Shown: one piece after another, positions 17,575-26,470 of the stretch
How the letters are laid out: every line of letters starts with the position of its first letter
Numbering within the stretch: position 1 is the stretch's first letter
From: an uncultured Nioella sp.
GTDB lineage: Bacteria > Pseudomonadota > Alphaproteobacteria > Rhodobacterales > Rhodobacteraceae
DNA length: 64,000 bases
NCBI GenBank assembly: GCA_947495575.1
Contig: CANLZL010000004.1
Span: 185,272 to 249,271 of the forward strand
Direction of reading: 5' to 3'
Notes under the pieces: model-generated
Seen by the model: the letters and a program-made list of their open reading frames with translations, nothing else
Told to the model about the DNA's origin: nothing
The model's database searches: none
Made by a program: the position numbers and the translations under genes

Positions 17575-20500
17575 TGGGCGGCCTCTAAGGAGGCAGCGAT
17601 GGAGTTGCGGCGGGTGATCCAGAGCCCGGCATCGGCCAGCGCCTGAAAACGCGCGCGCATGGCGGCGAGCGCTTCGGGGTTCTCGACCTCCATGAAGGCC
17701 ACCAGATCGTCCCGGCCAAGTGTGGCGTCATGGTAGAGATCGAAGAGGTGCGGCGGTACAGCGGCCGCGAGATGGGCGAAGGCCGCGAGATGGTCAAGCG
17801 TGGCAGCAACCTCAGCGGCGCCACGAAACCCATGCTTCATCATGCCATTGGCCCAGTCTGGATTGGCGGCGCGGGCGCGGGTGACACGGGCAATCTCTTG
17901 GGTGAGGTCGCGGGCGCGGGGCCGGTCGGGTAGCGTCGCGTCCAAGTGGTAGAGCGTTGGCGCGTCGCCTCCGAGCCGTGCCATGGCAGCGGCAAAACCT
18001 GCCTCATGAGCGGCATAGTCAGACGCCATGAGGATATCGGTTTCGGGCAGGTCTTGCAGATGCACAAAGCTATCGGCGGCCATTACACGGGTTTCAAGTG
18101 CGGCGCGGGCTTCATGCGCCTCTCCCTTCGCGTCGATCGCGTAAGAGGACGCGGCGAGCCAGGCCTCGCCTGCCGCGCTTCGGGCACTGTCGGAATAGTC
18201 GTCAAGATGCGCGGTCATACCAACGCCGTACGAGCCGGGGCGCGGCCCGAAAACGCGCGGGATCCTGGCGCGGTAGGGATTGTCGTCGGTGCTTTCGTCG
18301 CGGTCTGCCAAAGCGGCGGCGGAGGCTTCGAACATTTGCGCAAGTCCGGGGAACACGTCGCGGAAAAGACCAGAAACGCGAAGGGTTACGTCAATACGTG
18401 GGCGACCCAATAAGGTCAGTGGTATGACCTCAAACCCGGAAACGCGTTCGCTGCCCTCGTCCCATTTCGGGGAAAGGCCCGCCAAATGCAGGGCCATTGC
18501 AAATTCCTCACCCGCGGTGCGCATCGTGGCTGACCCCCAGAGGTCGACGACCAAACCCTTGGGCCAATCGCCATGATCCTGAAGGTGGCGGCGCACCAAC
18601 TCTTCCGCCAGTTTGACGCCTTGCACTTGCGCCGATCGAGAGGGCACCGCGCGAGGATCGGTGGTAAAGAGGTTGCGCCCTGTGGGCAGCACATCCGCTC
18701 TGCCGCGAAATGGTGAACCTGAGGGGCCGGGGGCAACCAGCTGACCATTCAGAGCAGCGTGCAGCCCGGCACGTTCCTCTAAACCGCAATCGCCGGAGCC
18801 GAATATATGCAGCCCCTCGCCATATTGGCTTTCCTTGATGTCACACACGAAACGGTCGATGCGGGTGATGGCCTCGGCGGCGGAGGCATCTTCGGGGATG
18901 CCCAGATCGGCTTCGACCCCGGTTCCCTGCGCCTCAGCCCGGATGTCGGCAATCAGCCGGTCACGGCGGGCCGGGTCTAGCCCGTCGGCGGTTGAATACT
19001 CATCCAGCAAATGCTCCAGCCGACCCATGCCTTGGGGCAATTGTGTCAACGCCAAGGGCGGTGGCAGATGGCCGATGGTGACCGCGCCGATGCGGCGCTT
19101 GGCCTGCGCCGCCTCACCGGGGTCATTGACGATGAAGGGGTAGATGACCGGCAGCGCGCCTGTCAGCGCTTCGGGCCAGCAGGTTTCACTAAGCGCGACG
19201 GCCTTGCCCGGCAGCCACTCCAGTGTGCCATGGGCGCCGATATGGATCAGGGCGTCACTTTGGGATGCGAGCCAGAGATAGAACGCAACATAGCCATGGC
19301 GCGGGGTGCGGGCGAGGTCGTGATACTCATCCTCGCGCGTTTTGACGTCGCCGCGTTCGGGCTGCAGGGCGATTAGAGCTTTTCCAGATTGGATGGCGGC
19401 AAAGTGGACCTGACCATCCTGCACGGCAGGATCATCTGCCGGGTCGCCCCATGCTGCGAAAAGATCGTCTTGTAATTCGGTTGGAAGCGTTTCCAGAGCC
19501 TTGCGATAGGCGTCCAACGGCCACACGATCCTTTGGGGGGACGACAGGGATTTTCCCAGATCCGGTATCGATGCGGTCTCGTGCCCGTCCACGGCGAGAC
19601 TTTCAAGGATCGCATTGCAGCTTTCCAAAGCGTCCATCCCCACCGCGTGCGCCAAATTGTAGCCCTTGCCGGGATAAGTTGAGAGGACCAGTGCAAGACG
19701 TTTTTCATTGGCAGAGAGGGTGGCAAGCCGGTGCCAAGCCGTGACACGATCCGCGACCTGAGCGATCCGTCCGGCATCCGCACGATGGGCAAAACGGGAG
19801 TATTCCAGATCGAGGTTTTTGCGCCCCGGCTGTTTGAAGCTGGCCACGCCAGTAAAGATGCGGCCATCAACCTCGGGAAGAACCACATGCATGGCCAGAT
19901 CAGCCGGAGAAAGCCCGCGGTCAGCCTCGGCCCAATCTTTTCGCCGAGCTGTTGACAATGCAATCTGGAAGACGGGGCAGCCAGTCTCGTTCAATGGCGA
20001 AGGACTGCCGTCTGCCCCTTGAGCAGAAAAGGCCGTTGCGTTGACGATCGCGGCAGGTTTCAATTTTTGCGTTTGTTCCCGAATCCACGCAGCTGCAGCC
20101 GGGTTTTTGAGGCTGGAGGCAAAAAGGCCCACAGCCTGATACCCGCGCGCCTCGAACGCTGCAATGGTGGAGTCAATCGGGTCAGTATCAGCAGCAGTGA
20201 GGTAGGAACGGTAGAAACTGACCAAAACCAGTGGCCGGTCGTCACGCGTGAACACAGTGGCTGCGCCACGGTCAGAGGAATAAAAGCCAAAATCGGGAAC
20301 AGTCTTCTCGCCCATTACCGGTCCGGCATAGAGCCCGCCCGCCAGCGCCAGTTGCGATAGCGCAGCATGGGCCGCGACCGCGCCACCGGCATCGCAAAGA
20401 TGTTGTAGCCGTCTGAGTGTCGAAACGGGCAAGGTAGAAAGCTCATCCAGACGCGGATCTGGCCGGCCATCGGCAGGAAGGATCGCCAAGGCCATGCCGG

Positions 20501-20825
20501 TTTTATCCGCCATCTCGCGGAGAGTGGCCAGACCGTAGGGCCAGTAGCTTTCGCCGCCGATCAGTTTGACCAGAACCGCCTTGGCGCCTTCCAGTGTTTG
20601 TTCAGCATATGTATCGACTGAAAGCGGGTGTTTGAGTGCCACGAGATTGGCCAACCGCACGGAAGGCTCGAACCCATGCGCCTTGGCTCGGTGATAGCCT
20701 GCCGCAAAAGCACCGAGGTCAGAATCGGAGAAAGACAGCACCACCAGATCGGCCGGGCTTTGCCCCAGATCCTGTGGTGTGTCGGTCTCTTCCAACCCGT
20801 GGCTTTCGCGAAAGACGACGTGCAT
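17571..20825 (-). CDS. cobN: Cobaltochelatase large subunit CobN
   Basis: CobN, 1084 residues, the porphyrin-binding H-type subunit of the ATP-dependent cobalt chelatase acting on hydrogenobyrinic acid a,c-diamide. Family landmarks are HIGAHGTLEWLPGKAVALSE, GSGDCGLEERAGLHAALNG, VDLWGSATMRTAGEEFAMAL and IDVTLRVSGLFRDVFPGL. The start at 20825 (MHVVFRESHGLEETD) is preferred over an ATG 27 bases upstream on family grounds. It lies 134 bases after cobW. The partner subunits CobS and CobT are not in the window. Confidence 0.93.
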   Translation of the reverse strand: MHVVFRESHGLEETDTPQDLGQSPADLVVLSFSDSDLGAFAAGYHRAKAHGFEPSVRLANLVALKHPLSVDTYAEQTLEGAKAVLVKLIGGESYWPYGLATLREMADKTGMALAILPADGRPDPRLDELSTLPVSTLRRLQHLCDAGGAVAAHAALSQLALAGGLYAGPVMGEKTVPDFGFYSSDRGAATVFTRDDRPLVLVSFYRSYLTAADTDPIDSTIAAFEARGYQAVGLFASSLKNPAAAAWIREQTQKLKPAAIVNATAFSAQGADGSPSPLNETGCPVFQIALSTARRKDWAEADRGLSPADLAMHVVLPEVDGRIFTGVASFKQPGRKNLDLEYSRFAHRADAGRIAQVADRVTAWHRLATLSANEKRLALVLSTYPGKGYNLAHAVGMDALESCNAILESLAVDGHETASIPDLGKSLSSPQRIVWPLDAYRKALETLPTELQDDLFAAWGDPADDPAVQDGQVHFAAIQSGKALIALQPERGDVKTREDEYHDLARTPRHGYVAFYLWLASQSDALIHIGAHGTLEWLPGKAVALSETCWPEALTGALPVIYPFIVNDPGEAAQAKRRIGAVTIGHLPPPLALTQLPQGMGRLEHLLDEYSTADGLDPARRDRLIADIRAEAQGTGVEADLGIPEDASAAEAITRIDRFVCDIKESQYGEGLHIFGSGDCGLEERAGLHAALNGQLVAPGPSGSPFRGRADVLPTGRNLFTTDPRAVPSRSAQVQGVKLAEELVRRHLQDHGDWPKGLVVDLWGSATMRTAGEEFAMALHLAGLSPKWDEGSERVSGFEVIPLTLLGRPRIDVTLRVSGLFRDVFPGLAQMFEASAAALADRDESTDDNPYRARIPRVFGPRPGSYGVGMTAHLDDYSDSARSAAGEAWLAASSYAIDAKGEAHEARAALETRVMAADSFVHLQDLPETDILMASDYAAHEAGFAAAMARLGGDAPTLYHLDATLPDRPRARDLTQEIARVTRARAANPDWANGMMKHGFRGAAEVAATLDHLAAFAHLAAAVPPHLFDLYHDATLGRDDLVAFMEVENPEALAAMRARFQALADAGLWITRRNSIAASLEAAQ

Positions 20826-20959
20826 CAGATGTGTCCCCCGGTTTGTCTGCAAACCGGATCGTGCCCGACTCCGTCCGCCAAGGCGGGCGTGATTGCGCCT
20901 CCCCTCGGTTCCGGGCGCATTGTTACCCGGTGGAACGGTGTCGCCGATGCCATTGTTTC

Positions 20960-21994
20960 CTACCCCTCCAGAACCGCACGGATTGCAGCGGCGTCAACAT
21001 TGTCATGCTCGGCAATCACCACCAGTTGAGAACGCCGCGGAGTGTCGCCCCATGGGCGATCATATTGGGTGCGCAGGCGGTCGCCCACGGCCTGAACCAG
21101 CATGCGCATTGGTTTACCTTTCACAGCGATATACCCTTTCACGCGCAGCGCGTGCTGTTCGCGGGCCAGCCGCAAAACCGCTGCTTCCAGTGCTTTCGGA
21201 TCTTCTACCTCATCCAGCTCGATCACGACGCTGTCAAAATCGTCATGTTCGTGATCATCCGCGCCGTCATGGTGACTGGGGCGGGCATCAAGATCATCTT
21301 CTGCTGCCGCTTCCAGCCCAAGAATGACTCGCGGATCAATCACACCCTCGGTCAACGCGATCACGGGCACTTTACGGGGCATCTCGGCCTCGATCACATC
21401 GCGCGCCTTGGATAGGCCGTCGTCTCCAGCCAAATCGGCCTTGGACATCAGAATGATATCCGCGCATGTAATCTGATCCTCAAAAACTTCCCTCAGAGGG
21501 GTGTCGTGATCAAGACTGTCATCGGCTTCGCGCTGCGTCTGCACAGCATCGACATCCGACGCAAAACGACCTGCCGCAACGGCCTCGGCATCGGCGAGCG
21601 CGATGACGCCATCCACGGTGATGCGGCTGCGGATTGCCGGCCAGTCAAAGGCCTTCAGAAGTGGTTTGGGCAGGGCAAGGCCCGACGTCTCGATCAGGAT
21701 ATGCTCAGGCGTCTCAGGCAACGCCATCAACTGTTCAATCGTGGGTATGAAATCATCCGCAACCGTGCAGCAAATACAGCCATTGGCCAGTTCCACGATG
21801 TTTTCCGCCGGGCAATTTTCGTCCGAACAGGTCTTGAGGATATCGCCATCAACGCCCGCTGTTCCAAATTCATTGACCAGAACGGCGAGACGCTTGCCCT
21901 GGTTGTTTTCCATCAAATGACGGATCAGCGTGGTCTTGCCCGCGCCGAGAAAGCCGGTGATCACGGTGACGGGGATCTTGGAAAGCTCGTTCAT
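20960..21994 (-). CDS. cobW: CobW-type GTPase (metal chaperone)
   Basis: P-loop GTPase of the CobW/COG0523 family, 344 residues, proposed to deliver cobalt to the CobN chelatase. Walker A is GFLGAGKTTLIRHL, followed by VNEFGTAGVDGDIL, the metal-binding CICC motif in LANGCICCTVADD, LIETSGLALP and the guanine motif SKADL. A histidine/aspartate-rich stretch (HHDGADDHEHDD) separates the GTPase from the CobW C-terminal domain and may bind metal. It lies 3 bases after the DUF1636 gene. Confidence 0.9.
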   Translation of the reverse strand: MNELSKIPVTVITGFLGAGKTTLIRHLMENNQGKRLAVLVNEFGTAGVDGDILKTCSDENCPAENIVELANGCICCTVADDFIPTIEQLMALPETPEHILIETSGLALPKPLLKAFDWPAIRSRITVDGVIALADAEAVAAGRFASDVDAVQTQREADDSLDHDTPLREVFEDQITCADIILMSKADLAGDDGLSKARDVIEAEMPRKVPVIALTEGVIDPRVILGLEAAAEDDLDARPSHHDGADDHEHDDFDSVVIELDEVEDPKALEAAVLRLAREQHALRVKGYIAVKGKPMRMLVQAVGDRLRTQYDRPWGDTPRRSQLVVIAEHDNVDAAAIRAVLEG

Positions 21995-21997
21995 GTC

Positions 21998-22369
21998 TCA
22001 GCCTTTTTGCGGAGGAATACGGGCAAGCACTTGCTTGCGGAAAACTTGGGGGCGCTCGCGCCATGGCACGATGCCGTCATCCGTGGCGGCATAGGCGGCG
22101 GCGCCGGTCAGGATCTCGTTGACATGGACCTCTGGATCCATACGGCCGTAAACATAGGTCCAGCGGGCATCGCCACCGGTCAGCGCGATCGAACAGCCAT
22201 TGCTGCACGCCGAGAGGCATTCATTGCCGATAACGCGCACCCCTTCGGGCAGGTTCGCCGCCGAAAGCGCGTCAAACAGAACTTCGCCCGGGCGCGGGTC
22301 GGCTGGTACACGTTCACCATCCACCGTTTTACGGCAGGTCGTGCAGACCGTGATCGTCACTTGGCCCAT
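21998..22369 (-). CDS. DUF1636 thioredoxin-like Fe-S protein
   Basis: A 123-residue DUF1636-family protein with a thioredoxin-like 2Fe-2S ferredoxin pattern: CTTCRK near the start, and CLSACSNGC in the middle. Such genes often sit beside cobW/cobN under B12 riboswitches; the role is unknown, perhaps electron supply or metal sensing in corrin synthesis. The start MGQVTITVCTTC at 22369 has GAGGGGG upstream; a longer frame to 22522 would run through the riboswitch 3' end and is rejected. It is the first gene of the minus-strand cob run. Confidence 0.8.
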   Translation of the reverse strand: MGQVTITVCTTCRKTVDGERVPADPRPGEVLFDALSAANLPEGVRVIGNECLSACSNGCSIALTGGDARWTYVYGRMDPEVHVNEILTGAAAYAATDDGIVPWRERPQVFRKQVLARIPPQKG

Positions 22370-22483
22370 GGGGACCCCCTCTTTTGGTGCGGCGATTGGG
22401 GAAACCAGCCTTGGGGCTATAACTGCAGCGCCCCAATTGGCCGGCACGAAACACCCCGTTCGCGCGGTAAGCTCTTCTCTCGC

Positions 22484-22695
22484 TGGCAGGTCTCCCGGCT
22501 TGCGGATATCGGAGCCATCCATGGCTCCGGCGACCTCATGTACCTTCCCGGCCTTGGCCAGTGGTCACGCGGGTCTTCTCCGGTCACGGTCGCGGGGGCG
22601 GCTGCGCTTCGGCCCTGACCCTTGAGGGGTCGGAAAGCCTGTCGCATTCCCTCTTCGCCTGTCTTAGACAGGAACCAACGAATAGCTGCACCTGC
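22484..22695 (-). promoter_or_regulatory. Cobalamin riboswitch of the main cob run
   Basis: The minus-strand leader shows the cobalamin aptamer: CCGCCCCCGCGACCGTGA, ACCACTGGCCAAGGCCGGG (B12-box core) and AAGCCGGGAGACCTGCC at the 3' end, with stem-forming sequence between. About 115 bases separate it from the DUF1636 ATG. It should repress DUF1636-cobW-cobN and the genes transcribed with them when cobalamin is plentiful. cobO runs the other way from just beyond its 5' end. Confidence 0.88.
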
Positions 22696-22734
22696 GGCAA
22701 AGCCCGCCCAATTGTCAAGCAAAGGATGCCCGAA

Positions 22735-23355
22735 ATGGCCGATACGCCGCTGTCAGATGAAGACCGTCACGCCCAGAAAATGGCCAAGAAAAAGGCCGCG
22801 CGTGATAAAATCATGGCCAAGAAAGAAGGCGAGAAAGGGCTGATCATTGTCCATACCGGTCCCGGCAAAGGCAAATCCTCGTCCGGATTCGGGATGATTC
22901 TGCGCTGTATAGCCCATGAGATGCCCTGCGCCGTGGTGCAATTCATCAAGGGCGCGTGGGATACCGGTGAACGGCGCTTGCTGGAGGGCAATTTCAGCGA
23001 CCTCTGCCAATTTCACGCGATGGGAGAGGGCTTCACTTGGGAAACCCAGGACAAGACACGCGATATTGAAATGGCAAACAAGGGCTGGGAAAAAGCCAAG
23101 GAACTGATCCGCGACCCAGAGATCAAGTTTGTGTTGCTCGACGAGATCAATATCGCGCTGCGCTATGACTATCTGGATATCGCCGAAGTCGTTCAGTTTC
23201 TGAGCGCAGAGAAGCCGGAGATGACCCATGTCTGCCTGACAGGACGCAACGCCAAGGAAGAGCTGATCGAAATAGCCGACCTGGTGACCGAGATGACGCT
23301 GGTCAAGCATCCGTTCCGGTCCGGCATCAAAGGACAAAAGGGCGTGGAGTTTTAA
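22735..23355 (+). CDS. cobO: Cob(I)yrinic acid a,c-diamide adenosyltransferase
   Basis: CobO (BtuR/CobA-type), 206 residues, attaches the adenosyl group to the corrin cobalt. Walker A is HTGPGKGKSSSGFG; VVQFIKGAWDTGERRLLE, FTWETQD and LLDEINIALRYDYLD are family motifs. The ATG at 22735 has AAAGGA 8 bases upstream; an ATG far upstream would put the start inside the riboswitch region. It is divergent from the DUF1636 gene. Confidence 0.93.
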   Translation: MADTPLSDEDRHAQKMAKKKAARDKIMAKKEGEKGLIIVHTGPGKGKSSSGFGMILRCIAHEMPCAVVQFIKGAWDTGERRLLEGNFSDLCQFHAMGEGFTWETQDKTRDIEMANKGWEKAKELIRDPEIKFVLLDEINIALRYDYLDIAEVVQFLSAEKPEMTHVCLTGRNAKEELIEIADLVTEMTLVKHPFRSGIKGQKGVEF

Positions 23356-23361
23356 TCAGTC

Positions 23362-23829
23362 ATGTTGATTGGTCATCTGCCAGCGGGTTACCTTGTTGCA
23401 AAATCATTGCAAATCCGCTGGATTTCGCGCGCATTGTTTTTTGGATTGATCCTTGGCAGCCCTCTGCCGGATTTAGACATGCTCTGGTTCTATCTGGTGG
23501 ATGGCAGATCCACGCATCACCATGCCTACCTGACCCATAAGCCGCTCTTTTGGATGTGTTTCTTGATCGTCGGGGTGTCGGTACGCCACGGCTTCTCAAG
23601 TGGGATCGGCCTTGGTGGCCTTTTGCATTCGGCGCTTGATTCCATTTCCGGGCAGGTCACATGGGGGTGGCCAATTACGGATCAGCCACTGACGTTGGTT
23701 GTTGTGCCGGCAACGCAAAGCCACTGGCTTTTGTCCTTTTTGGTGCATTGGACATTTGCGGTTGAGCTGACTTTGGTTGCGATGGCTTTGTTGGTGTTTC
23801 TTCTATCAAGACGTAGCAGACGCGATTAA
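23362..23829 (+). CDS. Small membrane protein, metal-dependent hydrolase-like
   Basis: A 155-residue integral membrane protein with about four hydrophobic segments. It has an N-terminal IGHLPAGYLVAKSL, SPLPDLDMLWFY and a histidine cluster HHHAYLTHKPLFW, and later HSALDSISG. This His/Asp layout resembles the YdjM/DUF457 group of inner-membrane metal-dependent hydrolases. It follows cobO by 6 bases and may be cotranscribed. A role in B12 synthesis is not shown. Confidence 0.55.
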   Translation: MLIGHLPAGYLVAKSLQIRWISRALFFGLILGSPLPDLDMLWFYLVDGRSTHHHAYLTHKPLFWMCFLIVGVSVRHGFSSGIGLGGLLHSALDSISGQVTWGWPITDQPLTLVVVPATQSHWLLSFLVHWTFAVELTLVAMALLVFLLSRRSRRD

Positions 23830-23837
23830 AAGGTTTC

Positions 23838-24200
23838 GTGTTGCCTGCGGCCCGCCGACCCGCCGGGGGCGCTGCCCCCGGACCCCCCGAGGAGATCTAT
23901 GTCGTCAATGTTGGAAATGCCAAAGAGGCGCTGGCGATTGATGTGGGGCTCGCAGACGGCAGAATGAGAGGCTCGTCCATCCCTGGATTTGAGACGCCAC
24001 CGGAGCTGCTTCGGTATTCAGTGGAACCGAGTGTTCCGGTTGCACTGACCAAAGCCGCACTTGAAGGCCCCAATATCTGGATGGACCCCAAGATGTTGCG
24101 AGGGGGGCTATTCATTTCCGACAAACTCGCCATGCTGCTCAAAGCCGCCAAGACGGCGGGAGGGTGGGGCCTGAAGGAGTGCTCTATGGTTGGCGCTTAG
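23838..24200 (+). pseudogene. Remnant of an Imm11-like (DUF1629) protein
   Basis: The frame ends with about 70 residues that read like the C-terminus of an Imm11/DUF1629-type protein: SIPGFETPPELLRYSVEP, NIWMDP and LFISDKLAMLLKAA. Its first part translates a GC-rich repeat (CCGGGGGCGCTGCCCCCGG, 23863-23881) and has no plausible start codon or ribosome site near the recognisable part. I read it as a 5'-truncated leftover. No toxin gene is beside it. Confidence 0.45.
23863..23881. repeat. GC-rich palindromic repeat
   Basis: A near-perfect inverted repeat built from CCGGGGGC and GCCCCCGG, of the kind often scattered between genes in GC-rich alphaproteobacteria. It lies 34 bases past the upstream membrane-protein gene and could serve as its terminator, although no T-run follows on the plus strand. 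It also sits at the broken 5' edge of the Imm11-like remnant. Confidence 0.5.
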
Positions 24201-24301
24201 ACTTTGCAATTGGTCGTACCCCCTGAGTAATTTATCTCTAGCGAAGGGACGATTTCCTGCCTATTGCAGGCGCAGTGACCTAGGAAACAGGATTATCGGA
24301 C

Positions 24302-24652
24302 ATGGCAAAAAAGCGGCTGTTGACGGAATTCGGACAGGGGACTTCTCTGCGCCGGCAGGATTACACAGAGGCGGCCGTCAGGGCCGTAAAGGATGCTCTA
24401 TGGCATAATTCGATCAATCTGGCTGAGCTGTTTGGTCGCGAGCGGACCGATATGATTATTGATGTCGAAATTGGTGCGGGTCAGCCGGATCAGGTGGATA
24501 TCGAGAAGGTCAAAGCGGTCTTCCCCTATGGGCAGCTGAGCGTCACCGCACGCGAAGGCGGTCTGGACGTGCCGCGCAGCGACGCAAAGCCGCCCAATGT
24601 AATTGTGGTTGTGGCCATCTCGGTTTCCTTCGATCTGGAGGATGCGGCATGA
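24302..24652 (+). CDS. Lin0512-family protein, first copy
   Basis: A 116-residue protein of the Lin0512 family, function unknown. Pattern: TEFGQGTSLRRQDYTEAAVR at the start, DVEIGAGQPDQVDIEKVKAVFPYG in the middle (positions about 55-78), GGLDVP and IVVVAISVSFDLE at the end. The ATG has ACAGGA upstream. Its stop overlaps the second copy's ATG by 4 bases (ATGA). Setting beside cobQ and cobO suggests a corrin-linked or metal-linked job, which is inference. Confidence 0.75.
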   Translation: MAKKRLLTEFGQGTSLRRQDYTEAAVRAVKDALWHNSINLAELFGRERTDMIIDVEIGAGQPDQVDIEKVKAVFPYGQLSVTAREGGLDVPRSDAKPPNVIVVVAISVSFDLEDAA

Positions 24653-25005
24653 GCGAGCAGCGTTTCATCATTGAAATGGGTATGGGCAATGACCAATATG
24701 GCCAGGACTATACCAAGGCAGCCAAACGCGCGATCGAGGATGCGATCCGCCACAGCTCGATCCCGATGTTCGGGGCCATTGGCGTTGATCACACGAAGAT
24801 GCGTGTACAGGTGACAGTTGGCGCTCAACAGCCGGACGCGGTGGATATTGCGGCCCTGTACGACGGTCTGCCCCGCGGTACGGTTGAGGTGAAGGCGGTC
24901 AAAGGCGGGCTGGATGTTGCCAACCCGGATGATGGCAATATCATCGTGATTGTCAGCGCTGCGGTCGAAGCCTTTCTGGACACCGAACTTGTGGCTGGGC
25001 TGTAA
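24649..25005 (+). CDS. Lin0512-family protein, second copy
   Basis: A 118-residue paralogue of the preceding gene with the same layout: IIEMGMGNDQYGQDYTKAAK, VTVGAQQPDAVDIAALYDGL, KGGLDVANPDDGNIIVIVSA. The two are clearly related but diverged, suggesting a hetero-oligomer. It is translationally coupled to the first copy and lies 6 bases before cobQ, so all three are probably one operon. Confidence 0.75.
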   Translation: MSEQRFIIEMGMGNDQYGQDYTKAAKRAIEDAIRHSSIPMFGAIGVDHTKMRVQVTVGAQQPDAVDIAALYDGLPRGTVEVKAVKGGLDVANPDDGNIIVIVSAAVEAFLDTELVAGL

Positions 25006-25011
25006 ATATCT

Positions 25012-26460
25012 ATGACCAAGGCGCTGATGATCCAGGGGGCGGGCTCAAATGTGGGCAAGTCATTGCTTGTGGCGGGGCTTTGCCGGGCGGCGCGCTCGCG
25101 CGGATTGAAGGTCGCACCGTTTAAGCCGCAAAACATGTCGAATAATGCAGCGGTCACTGTTGACGGGGGTGAGATCGGACGGGCGCAGGCCTTGCAGGCG
25201 ATGGCTTCGGGGTTGGAGCCGCATACCGATATGAACCCGGTCCTGTTAAAGCCCGAAACTGACGTTGGCGCACAGGTTGTGGTCCAGGGCAAACGCCTGA
25301 CGACTGTAAAAGCGCGCGACTATGCGAAGCTGAAGCCGCAACTGATGACCTCAGTTTTGGAGAGTTTTAACCGTTTGAAATCAAGCCATGATCTGGTGAT
25401 TGTCGAAGGGGCTGGTAGTCCGGCGGAGGTGAACTTGCGTGCCGGCGACATCGCTAATATGGGCTTTGCCTGCGCGGCGGACGTGCCTGTCATTCTGGCT
25501 GGCGATATCGACCGGGGCGGGGTGATCGCGCAAATGGTGGGCACGCAGGCGGTGCTGGACACAGACGACAACGCGATGATCGAGGGCTTCTTGATCAACA
25601 AGTTTCGTGGCGACGTCAGGCTGTTCGACGATGGCTATGCCATGATCGAGGTGCGCACCGGCTGGCGCGGATTTGGCGTTCTGCCATTCTTTCCCGGCGC
25701 GGCAAAATTGCCGGCTGAGGATGCGTTGGATTTGGTTCGAGCAAGCGACGGCACAGGTCTTAACATTGCGTGCCTTGTGTTGAGCCGTATCGCAAATTTC
25801 GATGATCTCGACCCGCTGGCACAAGAGCCGGGAGTATCTTTGCGGATGATCCACCCCGGAGAAGCGCTGCCGGGCGATACGGATTTGGTCATATTGCCGG
25901 GGTCGAAATCGACGCGTGGCGATCTTGCTTTCCTGCGTGCGCAGGGCTGGGACATCGACCTTAGCGCGCATCTGCGGCGGGGCGGTCGTATCCTTGGTAT
26001 CTGTGGTGGATATCAGATGCTGGGACGGGCCATTCATGACCCGAACGGGATCGAGGGCGCACCGGGTTCCACCGACGGTCTGGGTATGCTGAATATCGAG
26101 ACTGTAATGACCGGAGACAAAAGCCTGACCCGGGTGGCCGCGCGGCATGCGCCGACCGGCGTGATGATGTCCGGGTATGAAATCCATATCGGGCGCAGTT
26201 CTGGCAAAGATTGCGACTGGCCTTTTGCGAATGTCGGTGGAACGCCCGAGGGCGCAATTTCCCCTGATGGCATGGTGCAGGGCACATATCTGCACGGTGC
26301 CTTTGCCGATGACGGTTTTCGCAGTGTTTTTCTTGAAACGCTTGGAGCGGTTGGAAGCGTCGGATCCTATTCGACGGCGGTAAATGATGCATTGGACGAT
26401 CTTGCATCCCATATGGAACGTCATCTTGATGTCGAAGCCATTCTAAAGATCGCGCGCTAG
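25012..26460 (+). CDS. cobQ: Cobyric acid synthase
   Basis: CobQ, 482 residues, amidates four side chains of adenosylcobyrinic acid a,c-diamide. The N-terminal ATPase half shows [20 protein letters not shown] and [26 protein letters not shown] and DIANMGFA follow; the C-terminal class I glutaminase half has the nucleophile in [12 protein letters not shown] and a histidine in YLHGAF. It ends 11 bases short of the convergent EamA gene. Confidence 0.94.
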   Translation: MTKALMIQGAGSNVGKSLLVAGLCRAARSRGLKVAPFKPQNMSNNAAVTVDGGEIGRAQALQAMASGLEPHTDMNPVLLKPETDVGAQVVVQGKRLTTVKARDYAKLKPQLMTSVLESFNRLKSSHDLVIVEGAGSPAEVNLRAGDIANMGFACAADVPVILAGDIDRGGVIAQMVGTQAVLDTDDNAMIEGFLINKFRGDVRLFDDGYAMIEVRTGWRGFGVLPFFPGAAKLPAEDALDLVRASDGTGLNIACLVLSRIANFDDLDPLAQEPGVSLRMIHPGEALPGDTDLVILPGSKSTRGDLAFLRAQGWDIDLSAHLRRGGRILGICGGYQMLGRAIHDPNGIEGAPGSTDGLGMLNIETVMTGDKSLTRVAARHAPTGVMMSGYEIHIGRSSGKDCDWPFANVGGTPEGAISPDGMVQGTYLHGAFADDGFRSVFLETLGAVGSVGSYSTAVNDALDDLASHMERHLDVEAILKIAR

Positions 26461-26470
26461 GGCATCGATG

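Noticed and set aside
20826..20959. Third cobalamin riboswitch between cobW and cobN
   Set aside because: Only GC-rich inverted repeats are present; none of the B12-box or aptamer motifs can be found.
22370..22522. N-terminal extension of the DUF1636 protein
   Set aside because: It would translate the riboswitch 3' end; the family starts at 22369 with a strong ribosome site.
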